Part shown: one piece after another, positions 37,856 through 47,167 of the stretch | How the letters are laid out: every line of letters starts with the position of its first letter | Numbering within the stretch: position 1 is the stretch's first letter | DNA from: Acidobacteriota bacterium | Lineage (GTDB): Bacteria > Acidobacteriota > Terriglobia > Terriglobales > Acidobacteriaceae | Length of the DNA: 64,000 nucleotides | Reading direction: 5' to 3' | NCBI GenBank assembly: GCA_021778315.1 | Contig: JAJYCQ010000001.1 | Span: 1 to 64,000 of the forward strand | Made by a program: the position numbers and the translations under genes | Notes under the pieces: generated by a model | The model's database searches: none | The model's input: the letters and a program-made list of their open reading frames with translations, nothing else | Told to the model about the DNA's origin: nothing

Positions 37856-38287
37856 TTGGCCTGCAAGTTTGGATGTGCATGGCGAGCCTGTCTTGCGCAC
37901 TCGCGCAAACGCCCAATGATTCCCCACGTAGAAGTTAGCGATTGAGCAACAGAGAATCGCAATGAGGTTCGAGACGAGGAGCGGTAGATGCGCCTCACGG
38001 ACGAACAACTGCATCAGTGCGAGATTCCCCACCATGGAAATCAAACCGCTCGAAAGATGGAATCGCACAAATGGACGAACCCGCGTGGCACGGTCATGGC
38101 GATCGCGCCACGTGTAGTGCCAATGCCATACGAAGTTGTGCAACAGCGTCACCTCGATGGCCGCCGCAGAAGCATACAGGTAGTGCTCGCCCATCCAGCG
38201 GTGGAAGAGTGCGAGCGAGGCCAACTGCACCACCATGCCCATCGCTCCCACGAGGTTGAACTTTCCCCAGCGAACAAACGCGTTCAT
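37718..38287 (-). CDS. GtrA-family membrane protein with anomalous C-terminal extension
   Basis: 189 residues. The first 130 form a normal GtrA/DPMS domain with four helices (KFNLVGAMGMVVQLASLALF, LHNFVWHWHYTWRDR, LPLLVSNLIAILCCSIANFY, VGNHWAF), the family that flips or carries polyprenyl-linked sugars. Residues 145-189 are not part of the family: they read as a signal peptide and a Ser/Thr-rich linker (see the remnant at 37475-37855). The gene overlaps the upstream CDP-alcohol phosphatidyltransferase by four bases, so the two are co-translated and probably work on a membrane lipid or lipid-linked glycan. Confidence 0.88.
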   Translation of the reverse strand: MNAFVRWGKFNLVGAMGMVVQLASLALFHRWMGEHYLYASAAAIEVTLLHNFVWHWHYTWRDRHDRATRVRPFVRFHLSSGLISMVGNLALMQLFVREAHLPLLVSNLIAILCCSIANFYVGNHWAFARVRKTGSPCTSKLAGQLSGDCFLLALLLPFIGVTVHAQAPTSSQASTSSSAIALIPEAPRP

Positions 38288-38982
38288 GCGAGCGGCTCCT
38301 CGCGATAGAGCTGAGCTGTATGGCGCACGGTGAGGAGGACTGCCGTCGCAAACATGAACACCGATGCGATCGCTCCTGCCAGATCGAACAGCAGCATCCT
38401 ATGCCCGAACATCGTGGAGTACGGGCTGCGTAAAATAGCAAGGTTGCCGACGATCAGCAGAATACGAATCTCAGTAGGACCGAAGATGCCCTGCGATAGT
38501 TGAAAGTGCGACAACGTATACGTCGCCAGATAACTCTCACTCGCCAGCAGCAGAAACGCGATCAGCATAGCGATTGCAATCTGCCAATGTACGAACCCCG
38601 AGAAGCCAAGTCCGCACATCAGCGCGACCGCCCCGAAGACATCGATCATGTGATCCACATAAAACCCATAGCGAGGCCGCTGTTGGCAGCGCACGCGGGC
38701 CAACGTTCCATCCATGCTGTCTCCAAACCAGTTCAGCACCAGGCACAGAATCACCAGCAGTAGCGCATAGCGGTTCGTTCGCGACAACGCATAGCCGACC
38801 CCTGCTCCAATCTGCGAGCACAGGCCAAGCAGGGTAAGTTGATCCGAGCTCACCCAGCTTGGCGCACGAGAGGCCATCCACTGCAGCGCCCGCTTCTCGA
38901 GTGCAGCGGTCAACGCCTCATTCACCCGACGCGCCTGCTTAAAGTTCACTTCGCTCTTCGTTGTGACTGCTTGGATATTCAT
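38284..38982 (-). CDS. CDP-alcohol phosphatidyltransferase-family membrane protein
   Basis: 232 residues with about six helices. The catalytic signature appears as GDSMDGTLARVR followed by YGFYVDHMID, the D-G-x2-A-R ... G-x3-D-x3-D motif, with nine rather than eight residues before the Gly. The family transfers a phosphatidyl or similar group from a CDP-linked donor to an alcohol such as inositol, glycerol phosphate or another lipid head group. The acceptor cannot be assigned. It is first in a two-gene unit with GtrA, overlapping by four bases. Confidence 0.9.
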   Translation of the reverse strand: MNIQAVTTKSEVNFKQARRVNEALTAALEKRALQWMASRAPSWVSSDQLTLLGLCSQIGAGVGYALSRTNRYALLLVILCLVLNWFGDSMDGTLARVRCQQRPRYGFYVDHMIDVFGAVALMCGLGFSGFVHWQIAIAMLIAFLLLASESYLATYTLSHFQLSQGIFGPTEIRILLIVGNLAILRSPYSTMFGHRMLLFDLAGAIASVFMFATAVLLTVRHTAQLYREEPLA

Positions 38983-39026
38983 CTTTTGTCCTTTCTAAAA
39001 TGGGCGGTATGCCGGGCAACGCTTTC

Positions 39027-39857
39027 CTATCTCCGAAGCGCGCTGCATGCAGAGCGCAAGGTGAACTCCAGTGACTCACGCGGAATGCTCTCCACGAAGG
39101 GCCCGACCGCCCAGCCGAGGCCAGTAGGTACGGACCGTGTGAGCGAGACGGCCTCGATCTGCAGGTAAAGGCCGCCGTCCCGCTCTTCGTAGCTCCAATA
39201 CGTGTTCAGTCGCCAAAGAAAGCCGTGCTCCTCGTTCGCGCTGAGCGAGCGCTCGGCGCGAGTGCCCGGCGACGCGATCTCGACAATCCGCGTGCTCCGC
39301 GAAACGCTGTAGCCGTGCTGCGCATCCAGGTGCCCAGACCTGATGTCGTACGTCGTGTCCATCACCACCGTGATCACGTGATGCTGGCGCACCCGCATCC
39401 ATGCCTGCATGTGGTCTCCGTCCTGCCTGAGTATCCTGGCCTGCAGCACCTGCGGAGAGAAATTCTGCGGATACGCGTTGAAGTCCCGCATCAGCCGCTC
39501 GAAGTCCGCGGCCTTCGCTCCGGGAGCAAACGCCGTTCCGCGCCAGTGGTGCAGCAGCGCTCCCGAGAAATCGGCACTCACAGAAGGCGTAAGCTGCTCA
39601 ATGATCAGCTCGCCCTGGCGCAAACGCACCTCCGCGCTCTTTGGATCCGAAGCCACAGGGGCCAGAAACGCCCTCCCTGACCTGTGCTGCTGCGCAAGCC
39701 GCGCCTCCACCGACTTGCTATACGAGTCGAAGGCTGAGACCGCGGCGGCCGTAGGCTCTCCCACCAAAACTCGTGGCACTGCTATGAAGAACAACAGGCC
39801 ACAGACTACAGTCAGCTTTCTCGAAGGGGTGAAGCAGTGAGTCATCATGCGTCCCAT
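39027..39857 (-). CDS. secreted protein of unknown function (possible START/SRPBCC-like domain)
   Basis: About 276 residues from the ATG at 39857; Met codons at 39848 and 39845 are alternatives. A signal peptide is clear (RKLTVVCGLLFFIAVPRVLV). The mature protein has an amphipathic N-terminal helix, then beta strands such as VITVVMDTTYDIRSG, LWRLNTYWSYEERDGGLYLQ, IEAVSLTRSVP and ends VESIPRESLEFTLR. That ending recurs, to my recollection, in uncharacterised acidobacterial proteins. No catalytic motif is visible. It lies 44 bases downstream... on the opposite flank of the phosphatidyltransferase gene, upstream of it and co-directional, so it may share its operon. Confidence 0.7.
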   Translation of the reverse strand: MGRMMTHCFTPSRKLTVVCGLLFFIAVPRVLVGEPTAAAVSAFDSYSKSVEARLAQQHRSGRAFLAPVASDPKSAEVRLRQGELIIEQLTPSVSADFSGALLHHWRGTAFAPGAKAADFERLMRDFNAYPQNFSPQVLQARILRQDGDHMQAWMRVRQHHVITVVMDTTYDIRSGHLDAQHGYSVSRSTRIVEIASPGTRAERSLSANEEHGFLWRLNTYWSYEERDGGLYLQIEAVSLTRSVPTGLGWAVGPFVESIPRESLEFTLRSACSALRR

Positions 39858-40014
39858 CCTGCCTTCTCTGAGCCCCGGAAGCAATGCATGGGACCTCACC
39901 CAGGGGTCAATGTTCCTCACGGTGCAAGTCATAGCAAACATTTGGTTTCCAAAGATCTCTCACGGACGAATCACCTTGAATCAGGCGTTGTGTTCGATAC
40001 ACTGAACTCCAGAC

Positions 40015-40920
40015 ATGCCCGACACAAGGCCACCCACGCGCTATCGCTTCGGAGTCTTCGAAGCAGACTCCACTACCGGAGAGCTGCGCCGGCGGGGGGT
40101 CCGCGTGAAGCTGCACTCCCAGCCCTTCCAACTCCTCTTCCTCCTATTGCATCGACCCGGCGAGGTGTTGACGCGAGAAGAAATCTGCCGAGAACTCTGG
40201 CCCAACGACACCTTCGTCGACTACGAACACGGCGTCAACTCCGCCGTAAATCGTCTCCGAGAAGCCCTTGGAGACAACGCGAGCAATCCAAGATTCGTCG
40301 AAACACTGGCACGTCGCGGCTACCGCTTCCTCGCCCAAGTGGAGCAAATCCCGCTGTACCCCATCGCTACGTCAGGCGCCTCCTCCTCAGCGCCTGTCCC
40401 AGCTCCAACCGTGGACGACGCACTGGTAGCTCCCCCGGAGACGAAGACCCGATTCCTCGACCACGTCTTAGCCACGCCAGAGGATCTGCCCAAGACTTCG
40501 CATGCGATGGTGCAGACACTCTTCGTCCTGCTACAGCTCATGTACGTGGGTTTTTACGTCGGAGCGTTAGCCAACCTGCCGGAGATCCACGAGCTTCTCT
40601 CGCCGCTGCCCTATGCCACCCAGACCTTCACCCTGATGCTCGTAACGGCCACTCTCCTCATTCCAGTTCGCATCTTCCTGCTCAGCGCCGTGCTCTTTCA
40701 CGCGCCCGGAATGCAGGAAAAATTTCTGAAACTCTGGTGGTTCCTCCTGCCACTGGATGTGCTGTGGTCTCTCGCTCCCTTCCTGCTGCTGCATCACATG
40801 AATTACGGGTTGGCGCTGGCATGCATGACCCCTCTCGTCTATTCGCCCTTTGCGCAGCGCTCCCTCATCCTGATGGGCGCAGGCAGCATGAACCAGGAGG
40901 TCACGTCTGCTATCCACTGA
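40015..40920 (+). CDS. CadC-like winged-helix regulator with membrane-embedded C-terminal half
   Basis: 301 residues. Residues 8-110 are an OmpR/PhoB-type winged helix (YRFGVFEADSTTGELRRRG, LTREEICRELWPNDTFVDYE, HGVNSAVNRLREALGD, FVETLARRGYRFLA), the version widespread in acidobacteria as CadC-like proteins. A Pro/Ala-rich linker leads to about four membrane helices (TLFVLLQLMYVGFYVGALAN, TFTLMLVTATLLIPVRIFLL, LWWFLLPLDVLWSLAPFLLL). There is no receiver domain or histidine-kinase partner, so it would bind DNA from the membrane like ToxR/CadC. It is divergent from the secreted protein at 39027, a possible target. Confidence 0.9.
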   Translation: MPDTRPPTRYRFGVFEADSTTGELRRRGVRVKLHSQPFQLLFLLLHRPGEVLTREEICRELWPNDTFVDYEHGVNSAVNRLREALGDNASNPRFVETLARRGYRFLAQVEQIPLYPIATSGASSSAPVPAPTVDDALVAPPETKTRFLDHVLATPEDLPKTSHAMVQTLFVLLQLMYVGFYVGALANLPEIHELLSPLPYATQTFTLMLVTATLLIPVRIFLLSAVLFHAPGMQEKFLKLWWFLLPLDVLWSLAPFLLLHHMNYGLALACMTPLVYSPFAQRSLILMGAGSMNQEVTSAIH

Positions 40921-41204
40921 GGTGTCGCATAGCAGTCAATGGTTCGTCGCTCTGCGTACCGATTCGTACCCCAAAGCGCCGTCTACGTCAGAATGCTCTC
41001 GAATTACTTCTGAGTGGTCTGCGATACGGAATCTCTCTCTCGCACGGGCTCGGCAAGGCACTCCGTCATCGTTCATGAAAGTCGAGCGGTCTCAACCGGT
41101 CGGTGCAACACGAACGTAGAGTTCATTCGCCAAAGATCAAAAACGCCGCCCTCAAACCAGTTGCGACGCCAACTCCCGGCGAGCATTGTTAAACGAACAG
41201 GCCC

Positions 41205-41567
41205 ATGCCGCGCCCCATAAAATACGCCAAATCCACGAAGGCCGCCAGACCAGGTAAACCGGCGAGCAAGGTCCCCTATCCCTTCGTCCTCGACGCGCTC
41301 GAGCTTCTCCACCCCGAGGTCCGCCGCATGTTCTCCGGCTTCGCCATCTATTCCGGCAACCTCCTCATCCTCATGCTCCGCGACCGCCCCACCCTCCGCC
41401 GCGACTTCCCGTCCCTCCGCCGCATCGAGTTGCTGGAAGACAAGATCAGCCACTGGCTCCTCATCCCCTCCGACTGCCCCACCTTCGAGCAGGAATCCCT
41501 CCACGCCTGCAACCTTCTCCTCCGCCGCGACCCCCGCCTCGGCCGAATCCCCAAACCCCGCCGCTAG
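41205..41567 (+). CDS. small conserved protein, weak TfoX N-terminal-like resemblance
   Basis: 120 residues, basic at both ends. PFVLDALELLHPEVRRMFSG followed by FAIYSGNLLILMLRDRP recalls the TfoX/YjbR fold (an MFGGxxIY-type core with strands after it). The rest, including EDKISHWLLIPSDCPTFEQE, fits a small alpha/beta protein. No catalytic site is visible. It is isolated between the CadC-like regulator and mnmE, which runs toward it. The function is unknown and the family link is tentative; coding status is supported by composition and an unbroken frame with a plausible start. Confidence 0.65.
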   Translation: MPRPIKYAKSTKAARPGKPASKVPYPFVLDALELLHPEVRRMFSGFAIYSGNLLILMLRDRPTLRRDFPSLRRIELLEDKISHWLLIPSDCPTFEQESLHACNLLLRRDPRLGRIPKPRR

Positions 41568-41642
41568 CACCGCCCGCCTTCCCCGCGGGCACCCGCCACT
41601 CGCGCAGGAGCCGTCAAGCGCCCAACCTCACCCCACCCCCAA

Positions 41643-43058
41643 TCACTTCCCAATGCAGAACGTCGAAAAGATCCGCGCTAGAATATCGTCCGGCGTGGTC
41701 GTGCCCGTTAGCGAGTCCAGCGCCCGGAGCGCCGTATGCAGATCCAGCAGGATCACCTCATGCGGCAGCCCCGCCTCGTTCGCCGCCGCCGCCCCACCCA
41801 GCCCAGCCAGTGCCGCCGTCACCGCCTCCTGCTGCCGAAGCGTATTCAGCGCCCCCGTCTCCGCCAGCGCCCCCGCCGCCCCCAACTGCTCCAGGATCGC
41901 TGCCCGCAACGCCTCCAGCCCCTCTCCACTCACCGCGCTCGTGCCAATCGCCCCCGCCGCCAGCTCACCCAACCCTCCGGCCAGCAAGTCGATCTTGTTC
42001 TGAATCAATAGATGCGGCCGCCCTGCCACCGACTCCCTCAGCCGCAACTCCTCCTCCGTCACCGCCAACGTCGCGTCGTGGACCAGCAGCACCAGGTCAG
42101 CATCCGCCAGCGCCTCCTGCGACCGCGCCATCCCGTGCTGCTCGGCCAAATCAATCGCCGCCTCCTCCAGCTCTCCCGCCGCCGCCCGCAGCCCCGCCGT
42201 ATCAATCAGCCGCAGCGGAATCCCTCCCAGCGCCATCGACTCCTCCACCGTATCCCGCGTCGTCCCCGGCATCGCCGTTACAATCGCCCGCTCCCTCTCC
42301 AGCAGCCGATTAAACAGCGATGACTTCCCCGCATTCGGAGGCCCAATCAGCGCAATCGCCGCCCCGTCCCGCAGCAGCTGCCCTCGCCGAAACGTCGCCG
42401 CCAGCCTCTCCAGCGGCTCCCGTGCCGCCCCAATCCCCGCCGCAATCTCCGCCGGTGCAACCACCTCCACGTCATCCAGCTCCCCCGACGCGAAGTCCAT
42501 CCCCGCCTCCAGCAGCGTAATCAGCCGCAGCAGCGCCTCCTTCATCGGAGCAATCCTCCGCGAAAGCGCCCCTCCCATCTGCTGTGCCGCCACCCTCGCC
42601 TGGTCCAGCGTCTGTGCCGAGATCAGGTCGTGTACCGCCTCCGCCTGCGTCAAATCCAGCCGCCCCGCTAGGAACGCCCTCTGCGTAAACTCCCCCGGCC
42701 CCGCCAGCCGAACCCCCAGCCCCAGCTTCGCCCCATGCTCCAGCGCCCCCCGAACCATCGCCTCCAGCACCACCGGAGACCCATGCGCCGTAATCTCCAC
42801 CACCGTCTCCCCAGTATACGACTGCGGAGCCAGGAACGCCGTCACCACCGCCTCGTCAATCGTCCTCCCCGAATCCTCGGGGTCCAGCACCCCAACCCTC
42901 CGGGCGCGCCCATGTTCCACCTCGCCCCTCCCCCGCACCAGCAACTCCGCAATCCGCAGCGCCTCCGGCCCGGACAGTCGCACCATCCCTATCCCGCCCC
43001 TCCCCGGAGGAGTCGAGATCGCCACGATCGTCTCTGCCCTCGAGCCATCCCCTCCCAT
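41643..43058 (-). CDS. mnmE: tRNA modification GTPase MnmE (TrmE)
   Basis: 471 residues from the ATG at 43058, chosen because GGGGAGGG lies just before it and the protein then opens near ETIVAISTPPGRGGIGMVRL, the standard MnmE start with the tetrahydrofolate-binding fold. The G domain carries GPPNAGKSSLFNRL (P-loop), GTTRDTVEE, DTAGLR and QNKIDLL (NKxD), and the protein ends with the catalytic FCIGK (CxGK motif). With MnmG it builds the 5-carboxymethylaminomethyl group on U34 of certain tRNAs. No mnmG or yidC/jag genes are adjacent. Ala-rich, otherwise ordinary. Confidence 0.97.
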   Translation of the reverse strand: MGGDGSRAETIVAISTPPGRGGIGMVRLSGPEALRIAELLVRGRGEVEHGRARRVGVLDPEDSGRTIDEAVVTAFLAPQSYTGETVVEITAHGSPVVLEAMVRGALEHGAKLGLGVRLAGPGEFTQRAFLAGRLDLTQAEAVHDLISAQTLDQARVAAQQMGGALSRRIAPMKEALLRLITLLEAGMDFASGELDDVEVVAPAEIAAGIGAAREPLERLAATFRRGQLLRDGAAIALIGPPNAGKSSLFNRLLERERAIVTAMPGTTRDTVEESMALGGIPLRLIDTAGLRAAAGELEEAAIDLAEQHGMARSQEALADADLVLLVHDATLAVTEEELRLRESVAGRPHLLIQNKIDLLAGGLGELAAGAIGTSAVSGEGLEALRAAILEQLGAAGALAETGALNTLRQQEAVTAALAGLGGAAAANEAGLPHEVILLDLHTALRALDSLTGTTTPDDILARIFSTFCIGK

Positions 43059-43449
43059 ACCCAGCCACCCTCCCCGCCAACTCAATTTCCTGACGCCTAC
43101 CTAATATATAGATACGCCGAAACCATATTGATGCAGATACAGAGAACGCCCCTCTCTATTGATGTAGCTAAATCCCATCCCCACAACGCCATCCGCACCC
43201 CACCCACTCCACCCCTGTAGCTGCCTCACCCCTCCCTCCATGCGCTATTCAGGAGCCCAATCGGGATCTAATTACCTTTTGCTGTAGCCAGTCCTCCAGA
43301 TTTTGGTAGACATCTCCTCTTCCTGGCCTCTTCAATATCTTCACAGGCTATTCATCTCCAATAAATCCAGCATTAATCCTGGGGTAGGCCCCTTTGGTCT
43401 CCAGCGTGCATGCAAAGTTACTGCACTAGCATACCCAGGAGAAGAACTC
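43059..43449. other. intergenic region between mnmE and the first TonB-dependent receptor
   Basis: About 390 bases between two divergent genes. No gene is supported; an in-frame extension of the receptor upstream to 43303 lacks a signal peptide and is not credible. It should hold both promoters. Visible details are an AT-rich patch around CTAATATATAGATACG (43101-43116) and ATTGATG twice (43125 and 43159). AGGAGAAG just before 43450 is the receptor's ribosome-binding site. No riboswitch-like structure is recognised. Confidence 0.4.
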
Positions 43450-46400
43450 ATGACCTTCACATTTCTGCGGAGAGCCGCCCAGACTCTGGTACTCGCCGCA
43501 ATCTTTGGCCTGACGTTCCAGGCCGCCTATGCGGTCGACACCAACGGTCGTATCAAGGGAACCGTCACCGATCCCACCAGCGCCGTTATCGCAGGGGCCA
43601 ACGTCACCGCGACCAACCTCCTCACTGGCGTCAAATATACGACCGTCTCCCAGAAGGATGGCGGCTACTTCTTCGCTCAGCTCCCCATCGGCTCCTACAA
43701 GATTACCGTTGCAGCTCCCGGCTTCAAGACCTTCGAGGCCAGCGGCATCACCCTCCAGATCGATCAGGAATACGTTGAGCCCGTCAAGCTGACCGTCGGC
43801 GACACCTCCGAGGTCCTCGCCGTCTCCGCCGACGCCATCCAGGTCAACACCACCGACATGCAGCTCAACAACGTCGTCGGAGCCAAGCAGATGGTTGAGC
43901 TCCCCGACATCAGCCGCAGCTTTACCCTCTACGAGACCATCCAGCCTGGCGTCCAGGCCTCCAACGACCGCTTCGGCAGCTACTCCGCCAACGGTGCCGA
44001 GACCCAGCAGTCCAGCTATCTCATCAACGGCGCTGACGCCAACGACCTCCCGCTCAACACGGTCGGCCTCAACCCAAACCTCGATGCCATCGCCCAGTTC
44101 AACCTCGTCACCGGCCCCCTCAATGCAGAGTATGACCGCAACTCCGGCGGCATCGTCAGCGCCACACTCTCCTCCGGTACCAACCAGTTCCATGGCGACG
44201 TCTTCGAGTTCTACCGCGACACTTTCCTGAACACCGGCGGCTACTTCAACAACGTTGCGGCAACCCCCACGGTTCCCCAGCACAAGCTGGTCACGCCCTA
44301 TCACCAGAACATCTTCGGAGCCACGCTCGGCGGCCCCATCCTCAAGGACAAGCTCTTCTTCTTCGGCGCCTACCAGGGTATCCGCCAGCGCGTCCCGAAC
44401 AATAACAGTCCGGCCCAGACCACCGTCTTCTCCGCCGCCCAGCTCGCGGGTAACTTTTCCAACGACTTTGATCCCAACAATCCGCTGGGGTATGCCTTCT
44501 CCTCGGCGCCTATCCCCGGCACGCTCACCAGCATCCCCAACTGCGCCCCCGGCATGACCTGGTCTGCTTGCGCGACGGCCAATAACGGTGTCTTCCCCAC
44601 CACCGCCTTCAATCCCATCGCCGCGGCCCTCGTCGCCAAGTATGTGCCCGCTGCCAACCAGGGCACCTACGGCTACGTCTTCAGCAACATCACGGCCTCC
44701 TCCACCAACCAGTACATCGGCAAGATCGACTTCTCCCCCACGACGAAGGATCAGTTCTACTTCATCTGGATCAATGAGAAGCTGACCTCAACTTCCACGA
44801 CGCCCTTCACTGGTGCCACCCTTCCCGGCTTCGGTGAGATCGACGGTCACGTAGACAACCAGTTCACCTTTGACTACGTTCACCAGATCAATGCCACTTC
44901 CGTCAACGACTTCGCCGTTCACTACACTCGCTTCAATGACGCCATCGTGAATCCACAGAATATCGTCGATCCGGCCAGCCTGGGCTTCTCCATCCATCCG
45001 GAAGATGTCGCCGCAGCCAGTGTGCCTACCATCAACACCGGGTACTTCTCCCTAGGCTTCAGCAGCAACGGTCCTCAGCCGCGTATCGACCAGACCTACC
45101 AACTCGATGACAGCTTCTCCAAGGTCTTCGGTCATCACACGCTGAAGTTTGGCTACGACGGTCAGAAGTTCAACGTCTCCAATCCCTTCTCGGCTAATAA
45201 TAGCGGTACCTTCAGTTACGGTGCCGGTACCGCCTATGGTTCGGGCGACCCCGGTCTAGACTTCCTGCTCGGTAACCCAGCAGGCTACGCCCAAGGCACC
45301 GGTGCCACCATCCAGGCCTATGCGTTCCTCAACTACTTCTACGCGCAGGACACCTGGAAGGCCACCGACGCCCTCACTCTCAGCTACGGTATGGGCTATC
45401 AGATCGATACCCCTCTCCATAATCAGCAGTATGGTGGTGAGGCCATCAATTGCTTCATCCCCGGCGAGCAATCCACCATCTTCCCCACCGCCCCCACCGG
45501 CATCGTCTTCCCCGGCGACCCCGGTTGCACCAACACGGCCCAGGCCACCACGCGGTATACCGACTTCGGACCCCGTCTTGGCTTTGCCTGGGCGCCTGAC
45601 TTCGGTGTCCTCTCGGGCGGCAGTGCTCACAAGCTCTCCATTCGTGGCGGCTTCGGTATCTACTACAACCGTACCGAGGAAGAGACCTCGCTCAACAACC
45701 TTCAGACCGCACCCTTCGGCATCTCTTCTGCCGGTGCTGGTGACTTCGGTGCCCAGGCTCCCGGCTTCGCCAATCCGTACCAGGATCTGAATGCTGGTAC
45801 TGTGTACACCAACAAGTTCCCCTATACCTTCCCCACCAAGGGCCAGAAGATCGACTTCTCCCTCTTCGAGCCGCTTGCTCCTAATACCTACGACAAAAAC
45901 TTCCGTTCGCCTTCCTCTGAGAACTTCCAGCTCACGGTCGAGCGCGAGTTCCCCTCCCACGTAATTGCCCGCGTCAGCTACGTAGGCGCTCTGGGCCACC
46001 ACAATCAGGTCACCTACAACGGCAACCCGATCACTCAGGCTGGTCACGATGCTTGCCTCGCGGATACGGTGAACTGCGGCAGCCCCAGCACCTCTGGGTA
46101 TCGCAACCTGCAGGACTACTTCTACACCAGCCACACGCAGTTCGGCATCATCGATCCCATTACCGGGATCCCTGCTTTCCCGGTGGTTGGCGTAGTTACC
46201 TCAGAGGGTTCGTCAAACTACAACTCCCTCCAGGCCAGCGTGCAGAAGGGTCTGTCCCACGGTCTCGAGTTCCAGCTCAGCTACACGCTGGCTCATTCGC
46301 TGGATGATGCGTCCAGCTACGAGAACGCAGGATATGGCGGTTCGACTCGCGGCTACAACCAGTTCAACAAGAGCCTCAACTACGGTAACTCAGCCTTCGA

Positions 46401-47028
46401 TGCTCGTCATCGGCTGGTATTCGCTCCCATCTACACGGTTCCCGTACTCTCTGGCCACAGCGCCTTCAGCCCGATTAACCTCGCACTCTCGGGTTGGCAG
46501 ATCAGTGGTATCTCCGCGATGGCTACTGGCTTCCCGTTCGATATCTCCTACGGCGGAGGTTCCTCCAACTCCCTCTGGTGCTCTTCGAACTTTGCCTTCT
46601 ATGCCTGCCCGGATGAGCCTAACCAGACCGGTACGATCGCTCGCGCTGATCCCCGCAAATTCGTTCCGGGAACCAACCGCACCCGCTGGTTCACCGCCAA
46701 CGCCTCCGGCCTCTCGCAGGCTCCTCTCGGTCAGTTCGGTAATGAGAGCCGCAACCGCTTCCACGGTCCTGGCAGCATCAACACCAACCTGATCATCGCC
46801 AAGAACTTCAACCTTCGTGCCGACGGCTCCATGCGCCTCCAGATTCGTATGGAGAGCGACAACGTCTTCAACCACACCAACTTCAACAACCCCTCCGGCA
46901 CTGTTACCAGCACCACCAACGGCGAGACTCTCACCACTCCGGGAACTCTCTCCTACGGCGCTGCAGGTCAGATCTCGACGGCTGGACCCGCTCGCCAAAC
47001 CCAGCTGGCTGCGAAGTTCTACTTCTAA
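43450..47028 (+). CDS. TonB-dependent receptor, Oar-like with N-terminal carboxypeptidase-regulatory domain
   Basis: 1,192 residues. Signal peptide (FLRRAAQTLVLAAIFGLTFQ, AAYA), then a carboxypeptidase-regulatory-like domain (GRIKGTVTDPTSAVIAGANV through about residue 110), a plug with TYLINGADANDLPLN-type segment and DRNSGGIVSATLSSGTNQFH, and a large beta-barrel ending QTQLAAKFYF with terminal Phe. Such receptors take up carbohydrates, peptides or chelates through the outer membrane using TonB energy; acidobacteria carry many. The substrate is unknown. ATG 43450 is supported by AGGAGAAG. A strong terminator follows at 47059. Confidence 0.93.
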   Translation: MTFTFLRRAAQTLVLAAIFGLTFQAAYAVDTNGRIKGTVTDPTSAVIAGANVTATNLLTGVKYTTVSQKDGGYFFAQLPIGSYKITVAAPGFKTFEASGITLQIDQEYVEPVKLTVGDTSEVLAVSADAIQVNTTDMQLNNVVGAKQMVELPDISRSFTLYETIQPGVQASNDRFGSYSANGAETQQSSYLINGADANDLPLNTVGLNPNLDAIAQFNLVTGPLNAEYDRNSGGIVSATLSSGTNQFHGDVFEFYRDTFLNTGGYFNNVAATPTVPQHKLVTPYHQNIFGATLGGPILKDKLFFFGAYQGIRQRVPNNNSPAQTTVFSAAQLAGNFSNDFDPNNPLGYAFSSAPIPGTLTSIPNCAPGMTWSACATANNGVFPTTAFNPIAAALVAKYVPAANQGTYGYVFSNITASSTNQYIGKIDFSPTTKDQFYFIWINEKLTSTSTTPFTGATLPGFGEIDGHVDNQFTFDYVHQINATSVNDFAVHYTRFNDAIVNPQNIVDPASLGFSIHPEDVAAASVPTINTGYFSLGFSSNGPQPRIDQTYQLDDSFSKVFGHHTLKFGYDGQKFNVSNPFSANNSGTFSYGAGTAYGSGDPGLDFLLGNPAGYAQGTGATIQAYAFLNYFYAQDTWKATDALTLSYGMGYQIDTPLHNQQYGGEAINCFIPGEQSTIFPTAPTGIVFPGDPGCTNTAQATTRYTDFGPRLGFAWAPDFGVLSGGSAHKLSIRGGFGIYYNRTEEETSLNNLQTAPFGISSAGAGDFGAQAPGFANPYQDLNAGTVYTNKFPYTFPTKGQKIDFSLFEPLAPNTYDKNFRSPSSENFQLTVEREFPSHVIARVSYVGALGHHNQVTYNGNPITQAGHDACLADTVNCGSPSTSGYRNLQDYFYTSHTQFGIIDPITGIPAFPVVGVVTSEGSSNYNSLQASVQKGLSHGLEFQLSYTLAHSLDDASSYENAGYGGSTRGYNQFNKSLNYGNSAFDARHRLVFAPIYTVPVLSGHSAFSPINLALSGWQISGISAMATGFPFDISYGGGSSNSLWCSSNFAFYACPDEPNQTGTIARADPRKFVPGTNRTRWFTANASGLSQAPLGQFGNESRNRFHGPGSINTNLIIAKNFNLRADGSMRLQIRMESDNVFNHTNFNNPSGTVTSTTNGETLTTPGTLSYGAAGQISTAGPARQTQLAAKFYF

Positions 47029-47058
47029 CCAGACGACAGTTTGTCTGAAAACTCAAGA

Positions 47059-47085
47059 GGCACCCTTCGGGGTGCCTTTTTTTTG
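47059..47085 (+). terminator. Rho-independent terminator of the TonB-dependent receptor gene
   Basis: AGGCACCC pairs with GGGTGCCT around the stable tetraloop TTCG, and the stem runs directly into eight T residues. Textbook intrinsic terminator 30 bases after the receptor stop. Confidence 0.95.
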
Positions 47086-47167
47086 TCCCATTTTGTCTCT
47101 GCAACCCGAACCTTCCCTCAGTCACGCCACTTGCAGCCCAAAACCCCCCTGAAACAGCACAAAAACA

